This document shows, in pieces, positions 1 through 5,042 of a stretch of DNA of 5,042 bases. The stretch is from positions 1-5,042 of the forward strand of contig JAOUOM010000225.1 of NCBI GenBank assembly GCA_029880385.1. Reading direction: 5' to 3'. The position numbers and the translations under genes were made by a program. Below the pieces are notes generated by a model. That model saw only the letters and a program-made list of their open reading frames with translations, did no database searches and was not told the origin of the DNA. How positions within the stretch are numbered: position 1 is the stretch's first letter; each line of letters begins with the position of its first letter. The stretch comes from Cyclobacteriaceae bacterium. GTDB taxonomy: Bacteria > Bacteroidota > Bacteroidia > Cytophagales > Cyclobacteriaceae.

Positions 1-202
1 GTTTATGAGCTTTGAGGGTACGTTTAATCACGCGATAATGATCCGTACGTTTCTTAGCAAAGACAATAATCTTTACTTTCGCGCCGGTGCGGGAATCGTG
101 GCCAAATCAACACCTGAAAATGAAGTCCAGGAAGTATATAATAAACTGGCTGCATTGGAACGGGCCATGGAGGTAGCAGAAAAGAATTCGGGAAGGGTAT
201 GA
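1..202 (+). CDS. trpE: Anthranilate synthase component I, C-terminal end (partial)
   Basis: This is the last 66 codons of the chorismate-binding subunit, which with TrpG converts chorismate and glutamine to anthranilate, pyruvate and glutamate in the cytoplasm. The reading frame enters from the left edge (first full codon at 2) and ends at TGA 200-202. Visible signatures are FEGTFNHAIMIRTFL, the conserved strand with the chorismate-contacting Arg of the IRT motif; RAGAGIV, the glycine-rich AGAG substrate-binding turn; and the terminal helix with E-x(4)-E-x-x-NK, where the family places a Mg2+-binding Glu. The protein stops soon after this helix, as TrpE proteins usually do, so the C-terminus looks intact. 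ATG 5 is an internal Met, not a start. The stop overlaps the trpG start (ATGA). Other chorismate-binding enzymes (PabB, isochorismate synthase) share this fold; the trpG-trpD context makes TrpE the clear choice. Feedback-inhibition residues are N-terminal and not visible. Confidence 0.95.
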   Translation, partial: FMSFEGTFNHAIMIRTFLSKDNNLYFRAGAGIVAKSTPENEVQEVYNKLAALERAMEVAEKNSGRV

Positions 203-786
203 AAAAAATATTGGTACTGGATAATTATGATTCATTTACCTACAACCTGGTTCATATACTCAAGGAACTGGGAATGGAAAAGGAAATGGATATTTTCAGA
301 AATGACAAAATAAGCGTAGATCAAGCCGGTAAATATGAAAATATTCTTCTTTCACCGGGACCGGGCATTCCACGCGATGCCGGGATAATGCCGCAATTGA
401 TCCGTCAATTTTCAAATCGTAACATCCTGGGCGTGTGCCTGGGGCATCAGGCAATTGGCGAGGCGTTTGGTGGTACGTTGTTTAACTTGCCTGTGGTATA
501 CCATGGTGTCACCACTCAGGTCAAACATGTGGCCCCTGATGAGTTGTATGACGACATTCCCGAATCTTTCGAAGTATGCAGGTACCACTCCTGGGTCGTA
601 TCAGCCCAGGATTTGCCCGATACATTGACTGTAACGGCTGTTGATCCGGAAGGCCGGATCATGGGGCTAAAGCATCAGACGTTGAATATTCGTGGCGTGC
701 AGTTTCATCCCGAGTCTATAATGACTGAACATGGAAAGAAGCTTATGCACAATTGGTTAAAAATAGGGGGGATTGCGATCAGGTAA
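199..786 (+). CDS. trpG: Anthranilate synthase component II, glutamine amidotransferase
   Basis: This is the 195-residue class I glutamine amidotransferase subunit that supplies ammonia from glutamine to TrpE. It opens with the family N-terminus (ILVLDNYDSFTYNL, residues 4-17), followed by LLSPGPGIPRDAG (50-62), which forms the oxyanion region. The nucleophile elbow GVCLGHQAIGEAFGG (78-92) carries Cys80. The other triad members, His170 and Glu172, lie in GVQFHPESIMTEHG (166-179). Length matches a stand-alone TrpG; there is no fusion to TrpE or TrpD as in some proteobacteria. ATG 199 is chosen because the family N-terminus starts there and it overlaps the trpE stop by 4 nt (ATGA), which suggests translational coupling and matched subunit production. 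A purine-rich stretch just before the ATG is too close to act as a standard Shine-Dalgarno site. The protein could also serve p-aminobenzoate synthesis as PabA, as in some bacteria; the sequence cannot exclude that dual role. Confidence 0.97.
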   Translation: MKKILVLDNYDSFTYNLVHILKELGMEKEMDIFRNDKISVDQAGKYENILLSPGPGIPRDAGIMPQLIRQFSNRNILGVCLGHQAIGEAFGGTLFNLPVVYHGVTTQVKHVAPDELYDDIPESFEVCRYHSWVVSAQDLPDTLTVTAVDPEGRIMGLKHQTLNIRGVQFHPESIMTEHGKKLMHNWLKIGGIAIR

Positions 787-811
787 CCAGGGGACACCCT
801 TTGTGGGATGG

Positions 812-827
812 TAAAACAGAAAACAGG
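812..827 (+). promoter_or_regulatory. A-rich translation initiation region of trpD
   Basis: The 41-nt spacer between the trpG stop and trpD ends in an A-rich run with AAAACAGAA at 813-821, followed by a short ACAGG just before ATG 828. No well-spaced AGGAGG-like site is present. A-rich, Shine-Dalgarno-poor leaders are characteristic of Bacteroidota. It helps choose ATG 828 over the in-frame TTG at 753, which lies inside trpG. A similar run precedes trpC and trpA. The function is inferred from position and composition only. Confidence 0.4.
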
Positions 828-1826
828 ATGAAGGAAGTATTAAACAAACTTTTTAATTATCAATCCCTCGGAAGGGAGGAGGCCAAAACCATACTTTCGG
901 ATCTGGCATCGGGAAAATACAATGCAAGCCAGATGGCAGCTTTTATGACGGTCTATCTCATGCGAAACATCACGGTTGACGAACTGGCGGGCTTTCGCGA
1001 TGCCATGCTTGACCTGTGTGTCCGGGTGCCAGCCGATGATTTTAATGCCATTGATTTGTGTGGTACAGGCGGTGATGGCAAGGACACCTTTAACATTTCC
1101 ACACTTGCGTCTTTTGTGGTGGCAGGTGCAGGCCAGGTAGTGGCCAAACACGGCAATTATGGCGTTTCGTCTGTTTGTGGTTCGTCCAATGTGCTCGAAT
1201 ATTTTGGTGCCCGGTTTTCCAATGACACGGACACGCAGCTCAAGAGTATGGAAGATGCCGGCATTTGCTTTCTTCATGCCCCCTTATTTCATCCGGCCAT
1301 GAAAAATGTAGCCCCTGTACGCAGGGAACTTGGTGTGAAAACATTTTTTAATATGCTGGGTCCCATGGTCAACCCGGCTTTCCCCAAAAATCAATTGGTG
1401 GGTGTGTTTAACCTCGAACTGGCTCGTTTGTACGGATACCTATATCAGGATACGGATAAAAATTTCATCATCCTTCATTCGATGGATGGATACGATGAGG
1501 TCTCACTCACAAGCGATTTTAAATTTGTGACCAAAACAGGGGAAGGCATCATGTCGCCCGCGAAACTGGGCTTCAGGAAGTTGGAACAGGCTGAACTGCA
1601 TGGAGGAAATACCATCGAAGAGGCAGCGGCCATATTCAGGAACATACTGGAAAACAGGGGAACCGAAGCACAGCAAAATGCAGTTTTGGCTAATGCTGGG
1701 CTGGCCATTAGTGTGGGTAAAAAGATATCGATGGAGGAGGGGATCGCACAGGCCAGGGAATCACTGGTGTCTGGCAGGGCCCTTGCTTCGTTCAAGGCAT
1801 TTATCACGATCAACAGCCAGGCATAG
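828..1826 (+). CDS. trpD: Anthranilate phosphoribosyltransferase
   Basis: This 332-residue enzyme transfers phosphoribose from PRPP to anthranilate, giving phosphoribosyl-anthranilate. An N-terminal helical domain (about 1-70) precedes the nucleoside-phosphorylase-like alpha/beta domain. Visible motifs are DLCGTGGDGKDTFNIST (76-92), the PRPP diphosphate loop GTGGD and N-x-ST; KHGN (107-110), with Lys107 and Asn110 near the substrates; PVRRELGVK (163-171), with Arg165 for anthranilate binding; FNMLGPMVNP (174-183); and GYDE (221-224), whose Asp223-Glu224 bind Mg2+ in the family. Length is typical. ATG 828 is preferred because the family N-terminus starts there. The open frame extends back to a TTG at 753, but the added 25 residues overlap trpG and resemble nothing in the family. 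Compared with the common KHGNR-x-VSS-x-SGSADVLE pattern, this protein has KHGNYGVSSVCGSSNVLE; I recall similar forms in Bacteroidota, so it appears lineage-specific rather than damaging. The related thymidine phosphorylases are excluded by these motifs and the operon. Confidence 0.97.
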   Translation: MKEVLNKLFNYQSLGREEAKTILSDLASGKYNASQMAAFMTVYLMRNITVDELAGFRDAMLDLCVRVPADDFNAIDLCGTGGDGKDTFNISTLASFVVAGAGQVVAKHGNYGVSSVCGSSNVLEYFGARFSNDTDTQLKSMEDAGICFLHAPLFHPAMKNVAPVRRELGVKTFFNMLGPMVNPAFPKNQLVGVFNLELARLYGYLYQDTDKNFIILHSMDGYDEVSLTSDFKFVTKTGEGIMSPAKLGFRKLEQAELHGGNTIEEAAAIFRNILENRGTEAQQNAVLANAGLAISVGKKISMEEGIAQARESLVSGRALASFKAFITINSQA

Positions 1827-1883
1827 TGAGCTGGATATGAGTGATTTATTGATCTGATTTTAACAAATAATTGGTTTCAGTAC

Positions 1884-1896
1884 TCCCGTAACGGGG
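1884..1896 (+). other. Small hairpin in the trpD-trpC spacer
   Basis: TCCCG (1884-1888) and CGGGG (1892-1896) can pair around a TAA loop, giving four G-C pairs plus one G-U pair. It sits in the longest spacer of the window (98 nt, 1827-1924). No U-run follows, so it does not look like an intrinsic terminator. It could be an RNA processing or stability element, or chance. The pairing is seen directly; any function is speculation. Confidence 0.25.
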
Positions 1897-1910
1897 AAAC
1901 AGGAGCCACA

Positions 1911-1924
1911 TAAAAAAGAAACGT
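1911..1924 (+). promoter_or_regulatory. A-rich translation initiation region of trpC
   Basis: TAAAAAAGAAACGT lies directly before ATG 1925. An AGGAG at 1901-1905 is about 19 nt from the start codon, farther than a working Shine-Dalgarno site normally sits, so the A-rich segment is the more likely initiation signal in a Bacteroidota-like genome. It resembles the leaders of trpD and trpA, the other two genes that do not overlap their upstream neighbour. Confidence 0.4.
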
Positions 1925-2740
1925 ATGAACATACTGGAGGAAATAGTCGCACATAAAAAGAAGGAAGTGGCGGATAAAAAATCACTTTTTCCGGTCAAAC
2001 TCCTTGAAAAAAGTACCCATTTTGGAGGCAAACCCGTTTCGCTCAAAAAATATTTGTTGCGCGAGGACATGATCGGGCTGATTGCCGAATTCAAGCGGAA
2101 GTCCCCTTCCAAAGGGATCATCAATTCGCATGCATCGGTGGAGCGGACAAGTATCGGGTATATGCAGGGTGGGGCATCCGGTCTCTCTGTTTTGACGGAT
2201 GAAAAGTTCTTTGGCGGCAAAGCACAGGACCTGACCATCGCCCGGGAATTTAATTTTTGCCCCATTCTACGAAAAGATTTCATCATCGATGAATATCAGG
2301 TGCTGGAAGCCAAGTCACTGGGCGCGGACGCAATATTATTGATCGCGGCGATTTTGTCTCCGATTGAAATCATTGAATTGGCCACATTTGCCAAATCCCA
2401 TGGACTGGAAGTCCTTTTGGAAGTACATGACCGGGAGGAACTCGAACGCTCGGTTACCGAAAAAGTAGACATGATTGGTGTCAACAACCGCAACCTGAAA
2501 ACATTTCAGACGAATGTGGAAACTTCCCGGCTGCTGGCAAGCCATATTCCCGAGTATTTTGTGAAAGTATCCGAAAGCGGAATCAATGACCCCCAGACAG
2601 TCGTGAACCTGATGGGCCATGGATTCAGGGGGTTTCTGATCGGTGAGCACTTTATGCAATTTGGCAGTCCGGAAAAAGCCTGCCAGGTATTTGTGAAAAA
2701 TGTAAAAAAACTACTGGCTGAAAACACACAGACTGCATGA
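1925..2740 (+). CDS. trpC: Indole-3-glycerol phosphate synthase
   Basis: This 271-residue (beta/alpha)8-barrel enzyme closes and decarboxylates CdRP to indole-3-glycerol phosphate. The extra N-terminal helix typical of the family is present (ILEEIVAHKKKEV, 3-15). Strand-end active-site motifs follow in order: IAEFKRKSPSKG (53-64), with Glu55 and Lys57; CPILRKDFIIDEYQ (112-125), with the catalytic Lys117; EVLLEVHD (162-169), with Glu166; GVNNRNLKTF (185-194), with Asn187; SESGI (216-220), with Glu217 and Ser218; and LIGEHFM (238-244), part of the phosphate-binding end. All residues expected from the well-studied archaeal enzyme are present. Length fits a monofunctional enzyme; unlike the enterobacterial TrpC-TrpF fusion, trpF is a separate gene next door. 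ATG 1925 starts exactly at the family N-terminus. The stop overlaps the trpF start by 4 nt (ATGA), suggesting coupling of the enzymes for two consecutive steps. The protein contains no tryptophan. Confidence 0.97.
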   Translation: MNILEEIVAHKKKEVADKKSLFPVKLLEKSTHFGGKPVSLKKYLLREDMIGLIAEFKRKSPSKGIINSHASVERTSIGYMQGGASGLSVLTDEKFFGGKAQDLTIAREFNFCPILRKDFIIDEYQVLEAKSLGADAILLIAAILSPIEIIELATFAKSHGLEVLLEVHDREELERSVTEKVDMIGVNNRNLKTFQTNVETSRLLASHIPEYFVKVSESGINDPQTVVNLMGHGFRGFLIGEHFMQFGSPEKACQVFVKNVKKLLAENTQTA

Positions 2741-3354
2741 TCTGGAAAGTATGTGGCATGAAAGACCCGGAGAACATCAGACAGGCAGCACTATTGCGAC
2801 CTGATTTGATGGGCTTTATCTTTTATGACCGCTCACTTCGCTTTGCGGGCCAACTGGATCCGCATCTTGTGCAGATACCTCAGCGTATACGGAAGGTGGG
2901 CGTATTTGTCAATGAAAAAATAGAAGCCGTGTGTGAGCGGGTCGAGACATGGGGGCTGGAAATGGTACAGCTACACGGCGACGAGTCACCGGACTATATT
3001 GACGCCCTTCGGCAATCCGTGGATGTGGAAATAATCAAAGCCATTCGTGTGATGGATGCATTGCCGGCAGATCAGATGCAGCCGTATGTGGGCAAGGTTG
3101 CCGGCTTTTTGTTTGATACCGCCATAAACGGTACACATGGGGGCACAGGCCGGAAATTTGACTGGAAAATTTTGCGCAGTTACCCATTTGAAACACCCTT
3201 CCTTTTAAGTGGGGGTATTGACATTGACGACCTGGTAGAAATCAAAAAAATGAATCATTCTGCAATGTGGGGGATTGATGTAAACAGCAAATTTGAAATT
3301 GAGCCGGGAATGAAGGACATTGAAAAATTAAAATCTTTGAAAGAGCAACTATGA
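2737..3354 (+). CDS. trpF: Phosphoribosylanthranilate isomerase
   Basis: This 205-residue single-domain (beta/alpha)8 barrel catalyses the Amadori rearrangement of phosphoribosyl-anthranilate to CdRP, the substrate of TrpC. Signatures are KVCGM at residues 4-8, with general base Cys6; VGVFVNE (54-60); VQLHGDE (77-83); FLFDT (124-128), with general acid Asp127; GGTGRKFDW (135-143); LLSGGI (156-161); and the phosphate-binding end GIDVNSKFEIEPGMKD (179-194). The catalytic pair is intact and the length is normal. ATG 2737 overlaps the trpC stop and sits three codons before the KVCGM strand, so no other start is plausible. The stop overlaps the trpB start the same way, placing trpF in a coupled C-F-B block. 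There is no Shine-Dalgarno sequence before it, fitting re-initiation after trpC. Four tryptophans (3, 72, 143, 178) make it the most Trp-rich product here, the first at codon 3. Confidence 0.97.
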   Translation: MIWKVCGMKDPENIRQAALLRPDLMGFIFYDRSLRFAGQLDPHLVQIPQRIRKVGVFVNEKIEAVCERVETWGLEMVQLHGDESPDYIDALRQSVDVEIIKAIRVMDALPADQMQPYVGKVAGFLFDTAINGTHGGTGRKFDWKILRSYPFETPFLLSGGIDIDDLVEIKKMNHSAMWGIDVNSKFEIEPGMKDIEKLKSLKEQL

Positions 3355-4544
3355 GTAAGCATCCATCACCTTTCGCTGTAGATGAACGTGGGTATTTTGG
3401 CAAATTTGGCGGTGCCTACATCCCGGAAATGCTTTATCCGAATGTCGAGGAGTTGAGGGAAAATTATGAATCCATTATCTCGTCCGAAGCATTTCAAACG
3501 CAATTCACACAACTTTTGAAGGATTATGTGGGCAGGCCTACACCGCTTTACCTTGCTTCGCGCCTGTCCGAAAAATACGGTGCTACCATTTATCTCAAAA
3601 GGGAGGATTTGTGCCACACAGGTGCTCATAAAGTAAACAATACCATTGGACAGATATTGCTGGCCAAAGCACTGGGCAAAAAACGCATCATCGCCGAAAC
3701 GGGTGCCGGTCAACATGGCGTGGCTACTGCTACGGTTTGTGCCCTGATGGGGATGGAGTGTACCGTGTACATGGGCAAACTCGATACCGAACGTCAGCGG
3801 CCGAATGTAGAGCGAATGAAAATACTGGGTGCCGAAGTACGTCCGGCCCTGTCGGGTAGTCAAACACTCAAAGATGCCACCAATGAGGCATTGCGGCACT
3901 GGATCAGTCATCCGGTCGATACCCACTACATCATCGGGTCAGTCGTAGGCCCGCATCCCTATCCGGACATGGTAGCGCGGTTTCAGTCGGTGATCAGTGA
4001 CGAAATTCGTTGGCAATTGCGTGAAAAGGAAAACAGGGAAAACCCGGACATGGTAATCGCCTGTGTGGGAGGAGGCAGTAACGCAGCCGGTGCCTATTAT
4101 CATTTTCTGGACGAGCCATCGGTAGAACTGGTAGCGGTAGAGGCGGCAGGGCTCGGGATCCATTCGGGCAAATCGGCAGCCACAACGGCACTGGGAACCG
4201 AAGGGATTTTGCACGGTAGCCGCACCTTGCTCATGCAAACCAAAGATGGTCAGGTTATCGAGCCCCATTCCATATCTGCGGGTTTGGATTATCCGGGCAT
4301 TGGTCCGTTTCATGCGCATTTGTTTGATACAGGCCGGGCCAGTTTTACGGGTGTGACCGACGAAGAGGCCATGCAGGCGGGTGTTTTAGTAAGCCGTCTG
4401 GAGGGGATAATCCCGGCCATCGAGTCGGCTCATGCGCTGGCAGCACTCGAATCGGCAGATATTAAAGGAAAAACAGTGGTGGTAAACCTGTCGGGCAGGG
4501 GCGACAAAGACCTGGAAACCTATATCCGTTGGGGAAAATACTAA
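3351..4544 (+). CDS. trpB: Tryptophan synthase beta chain
   Basis: This 397-residue PLP enzyme condenses indole, channelled from TrpA, with L-serine to form L-tryptophan in the alpha2-beta2 complex. Motifs in order are FGKFGGAYIPEML (16-28), the family N-terminus; YLKREDLCHTGAHKVNN (81-97), with Lys94 as the PLP Schiff-base lysine; AETGAGQHGVATA (115-127), with catalytic Glu116 and the substrate-carboxylate loop; GSVVGPHPYP (196-205); the phosphate-binding loop GGGSNA (240-245); EGIIPAIESAHA (351-362); and LSGRGDKD (380-387), whose Ser381 should contact the PLP pyridine nitrogen. The length and motifs fit the classical TrpB1 class rather than the longer TrpB2 paralogues, consistent with trpA following. 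Many relatives have LNHTGAHK where this one has LCHTGAHK, a mild variant outside the catalytic lysine. ATG 3351 overlaps the trpF stop (ATGA). The gap to trpA is 42 nt, so the alpha and beta subunits are not linked by a start/stop overlap here. Confidence 0.98.
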   Translation: MSKHPSPFAVDERGYFGKFGGAYIPEMLYPNVEELRENYESIISSEAFQTQFTQLLKDYVGRPTPLYLASRLSEKYGATIYLKREDLCHTGAHKVNNTIGQILLAKALGKKRIIAETGAGQHGVATATVCALMGMECTVYMGKLDTERQRPNVERMKILGAEVRPALSGSQTLKDATNEALRHWISHPVDTHYIIGSVVGPHPYPDMVARFQSVISDEIRWQLREKENRENPDMVIACVGGGSNAAGAYYHFLDEPSVELVAVEAAGLGIHSGKSAATTALGTEGILHGSRTLLMQTKDGQVIEPHSISAGLDYPGIGPFHAHLFDTGRASFTGVTDEEAMQAGVLVSRLEGIIPAIESAHALAALESADIKGKTVVVNLSGRGDKDLETYIRWGKY

Positions 4545-4561
4545 AACCATCGCATTTGAAA

Positions 4562-4586
4562 TAAAAACAGAACGTAATACAACACC
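4562..4586 (+). promoter_or_regulatory. A-rich leader of trpA
   Basis: The 42-nt trpB-trpA spacer holds AAAACAGAA at 4564-4572, identical to the 9-mer before trpD, followed by ACGTA (also found at the trpC start) and an A/C-rich segment up to ATG 4587. No Shine-Dalgarno-like sequence and no convincing hairpin is seen. Independent initiation of trpA from this leader is inferred from composition and from the lack of overlap with trpB. Confidence 0.35.
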
Positions 4587-5042
4587 ATGAACCGAATCGA
4601 CAGGGCATTTAATGAAAAAGGCGGAAAACTGCTCAACGTATATTTTACCGTGGGATTTCCCCGGCTGGAGGATACGTTGCGGATAGCCACCGCACTGGAG
4701 CAGGCAGGTGCCGACATGCTGGAGCTGGGGATGCCATACAGTGACCCGATCGCAGATGGTCCTACCATCCAGGAGAGTTCGGCAAAGGCCATTCAAAACG
4801 GGATGACACTCGAGGTGTTGTTTGACCAGTTGAAAGGGTTGCGTCAACAGGTTTCCATTCCTGTACTGCTGATGGGCTACCTCAATCCCGTGATGCAGTT
4901 TGGTCTGGAGCGCTTTTGTGAAAAGTGCAAGGAAACCGGTATCGATGGCCTTATTTTGCCCGACCTGCCCCTGCAGGAGTACCAGGAGATGTACAAGCCC
5001 CTGTTTGATCAATATGGGTTGTATAATATTTTTCTAATAACC
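4587..5042 (+). CDS. trpA: Tryptophan synthase alpha chain, N-terminal part (partial)
   Basis: This is the first 152 codons of the alpha subunit, which cleaves indole-3-glycerol phosphate to indole and glyceraldehyde 3-phosphate and passes indole to TrpB. The frame is open to the right edge without a stop. The start RIDRAFNEKGGKLLNVYFTVG places the N-terminal helix and first barrel strand. LELGMPYSDPIADGP (45-59) contains both catalytic acids, Glu46 and Asp57, with the 11-residue spacing seen in enterobacterial TrpA (Glu49/Asp60). MGYLNPVMQFGLERF (96-110) is the conserved strand 3 and following loop, and GIDGLILPDLP (118-128) is strand 4. Full-length TrpA is normally about 250-270 residues, so roughly 100 residues, including the flexible loop 6 and the phosphate-binding end, lie outside the window. 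ATG 4587 matches the family start and no earlier in-frame start is needed. The operon could end after trpA or continue; this cannot be seen. Confidence 0.96.
   Translation, partial: MNRIDRAFNEKGGKLLNVYFTVGFPRLEDTLRIATALEQAGADMLELGMPYSDPIADGPTIQESSAKAIQNGMTLEVLFDQLKGLRQQVSIPVLLMGYLNPVMQFGLERFCEKCKETGIDGLILPDLPLQEYQEMYKPLFDQYGLYNIFLIT

Noticed and set aside
753..827. Upstream in-frame TTG start that would extend TrpD by 25 residues
   Set aside because: It lies inside trpG, the added residues do not resemble the TrpD N-terminus, and ATG 828 sits exactly where the family begins.
1849..1875. Possible Bacteroidota-type promoter (TTG plus TAATTGGT) before trpC
   Set aside because: The downstream element does not match TAnnTTTG and the spacing is shorter than usual; AT-rich spacers give such partial matches by chance.
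1846..2286. A 146-codon open frame on the - strand covering the trpD-trpC spacer and the start of trpC
   Set aside because: Most of it is the reverse of conserved trpC codons and the translation has no recognisable domain.
4917..4928. Cys-x-x-Cys pair in TrpA (residues 111-114) as a possible metal site
   Set aside because: It is an isolated pair in a helix of a known metal-free enzyme, with no second pair in the visible sequence.
4386..5012. A 208-codon open frame on the - strand across the trpB-trpA junction
   Set aside because: It is antisense to two well-supported genes, spans their boundary and shows no recognisable family motif; it is explained by the base composition of the coding strand.
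1..5042. Undescribed system, mobile element, CRISPR array, tRNA or phage remnant
   Set aside because: The whole window is accounted for by consecutive trp genes with short spacers; no repeats, integrase or transposase motifs, or tRNA-like folds were seen on either strand.

Overview
The window is one uninterrupted piece of a tryptophan biosynthesis operon. All genes are on the + strand in the order trpE (3' end only), trpG, trpD, trpC, trpF, trpB, trpA (5' part only). Together they encode the route from chorismate to L-tryptophan: TrpE/TrpG make anthranilate, TrpD adds the phosphoribosyl group, TrpF isomerises it, TrpC closes the indole ring, and TrpA/TrpB convert indole-glycerol phosphate plus serine to tryptophan. 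Every enzyme is recognisable from its family signature, and the key catalytic residues I could place are present in the parts visible. I see no frameshift, internal stop or insertion.

The source is most likely a member of the Bacteroidota (Cytophaga/Sphingobacteria-like). This is an inference. It rests on the split, unfused trpG, trpD, trpC and trpF, the EGDCFBA order, the TrpD variant KHGNYGVSS in place of KHGNR, the TrpA variant LGMPYSDPIADGP, and start sites that mostly lack a well-placed Shine-Dalgarno sequence but have A-rich leaders. The genus cannot be determined from the window.

Layout: trpE tail 1-202; trpG 199-786; 41-nt spacer; trpD 828-1826; 98-nt spacer with a small hairpin; trpC 1925-2740; trpF 2737-3354; trpB 3351-4544; 42-nt spacer; trpA from 4587 past the right edge. 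Three junctions (E/G, C/F, F/B) are 4-nt ATGA stop/start overlaps, pointing to translational coupling. The other three (G/D, D/C, B/A) have short spacers, each with a similar A-rich stretch before the start codon. The operon promoter and any leader or attenuator would lie upstream of trpE, outside the window.

No stretch over 300 bases lacks a gene. I found no tRNA, rRNA, mobile element, CRISPR array or convincing terminator, and no sign of an undescribed system. The findings are small points about operon architecture and lineage-specific motif variants.
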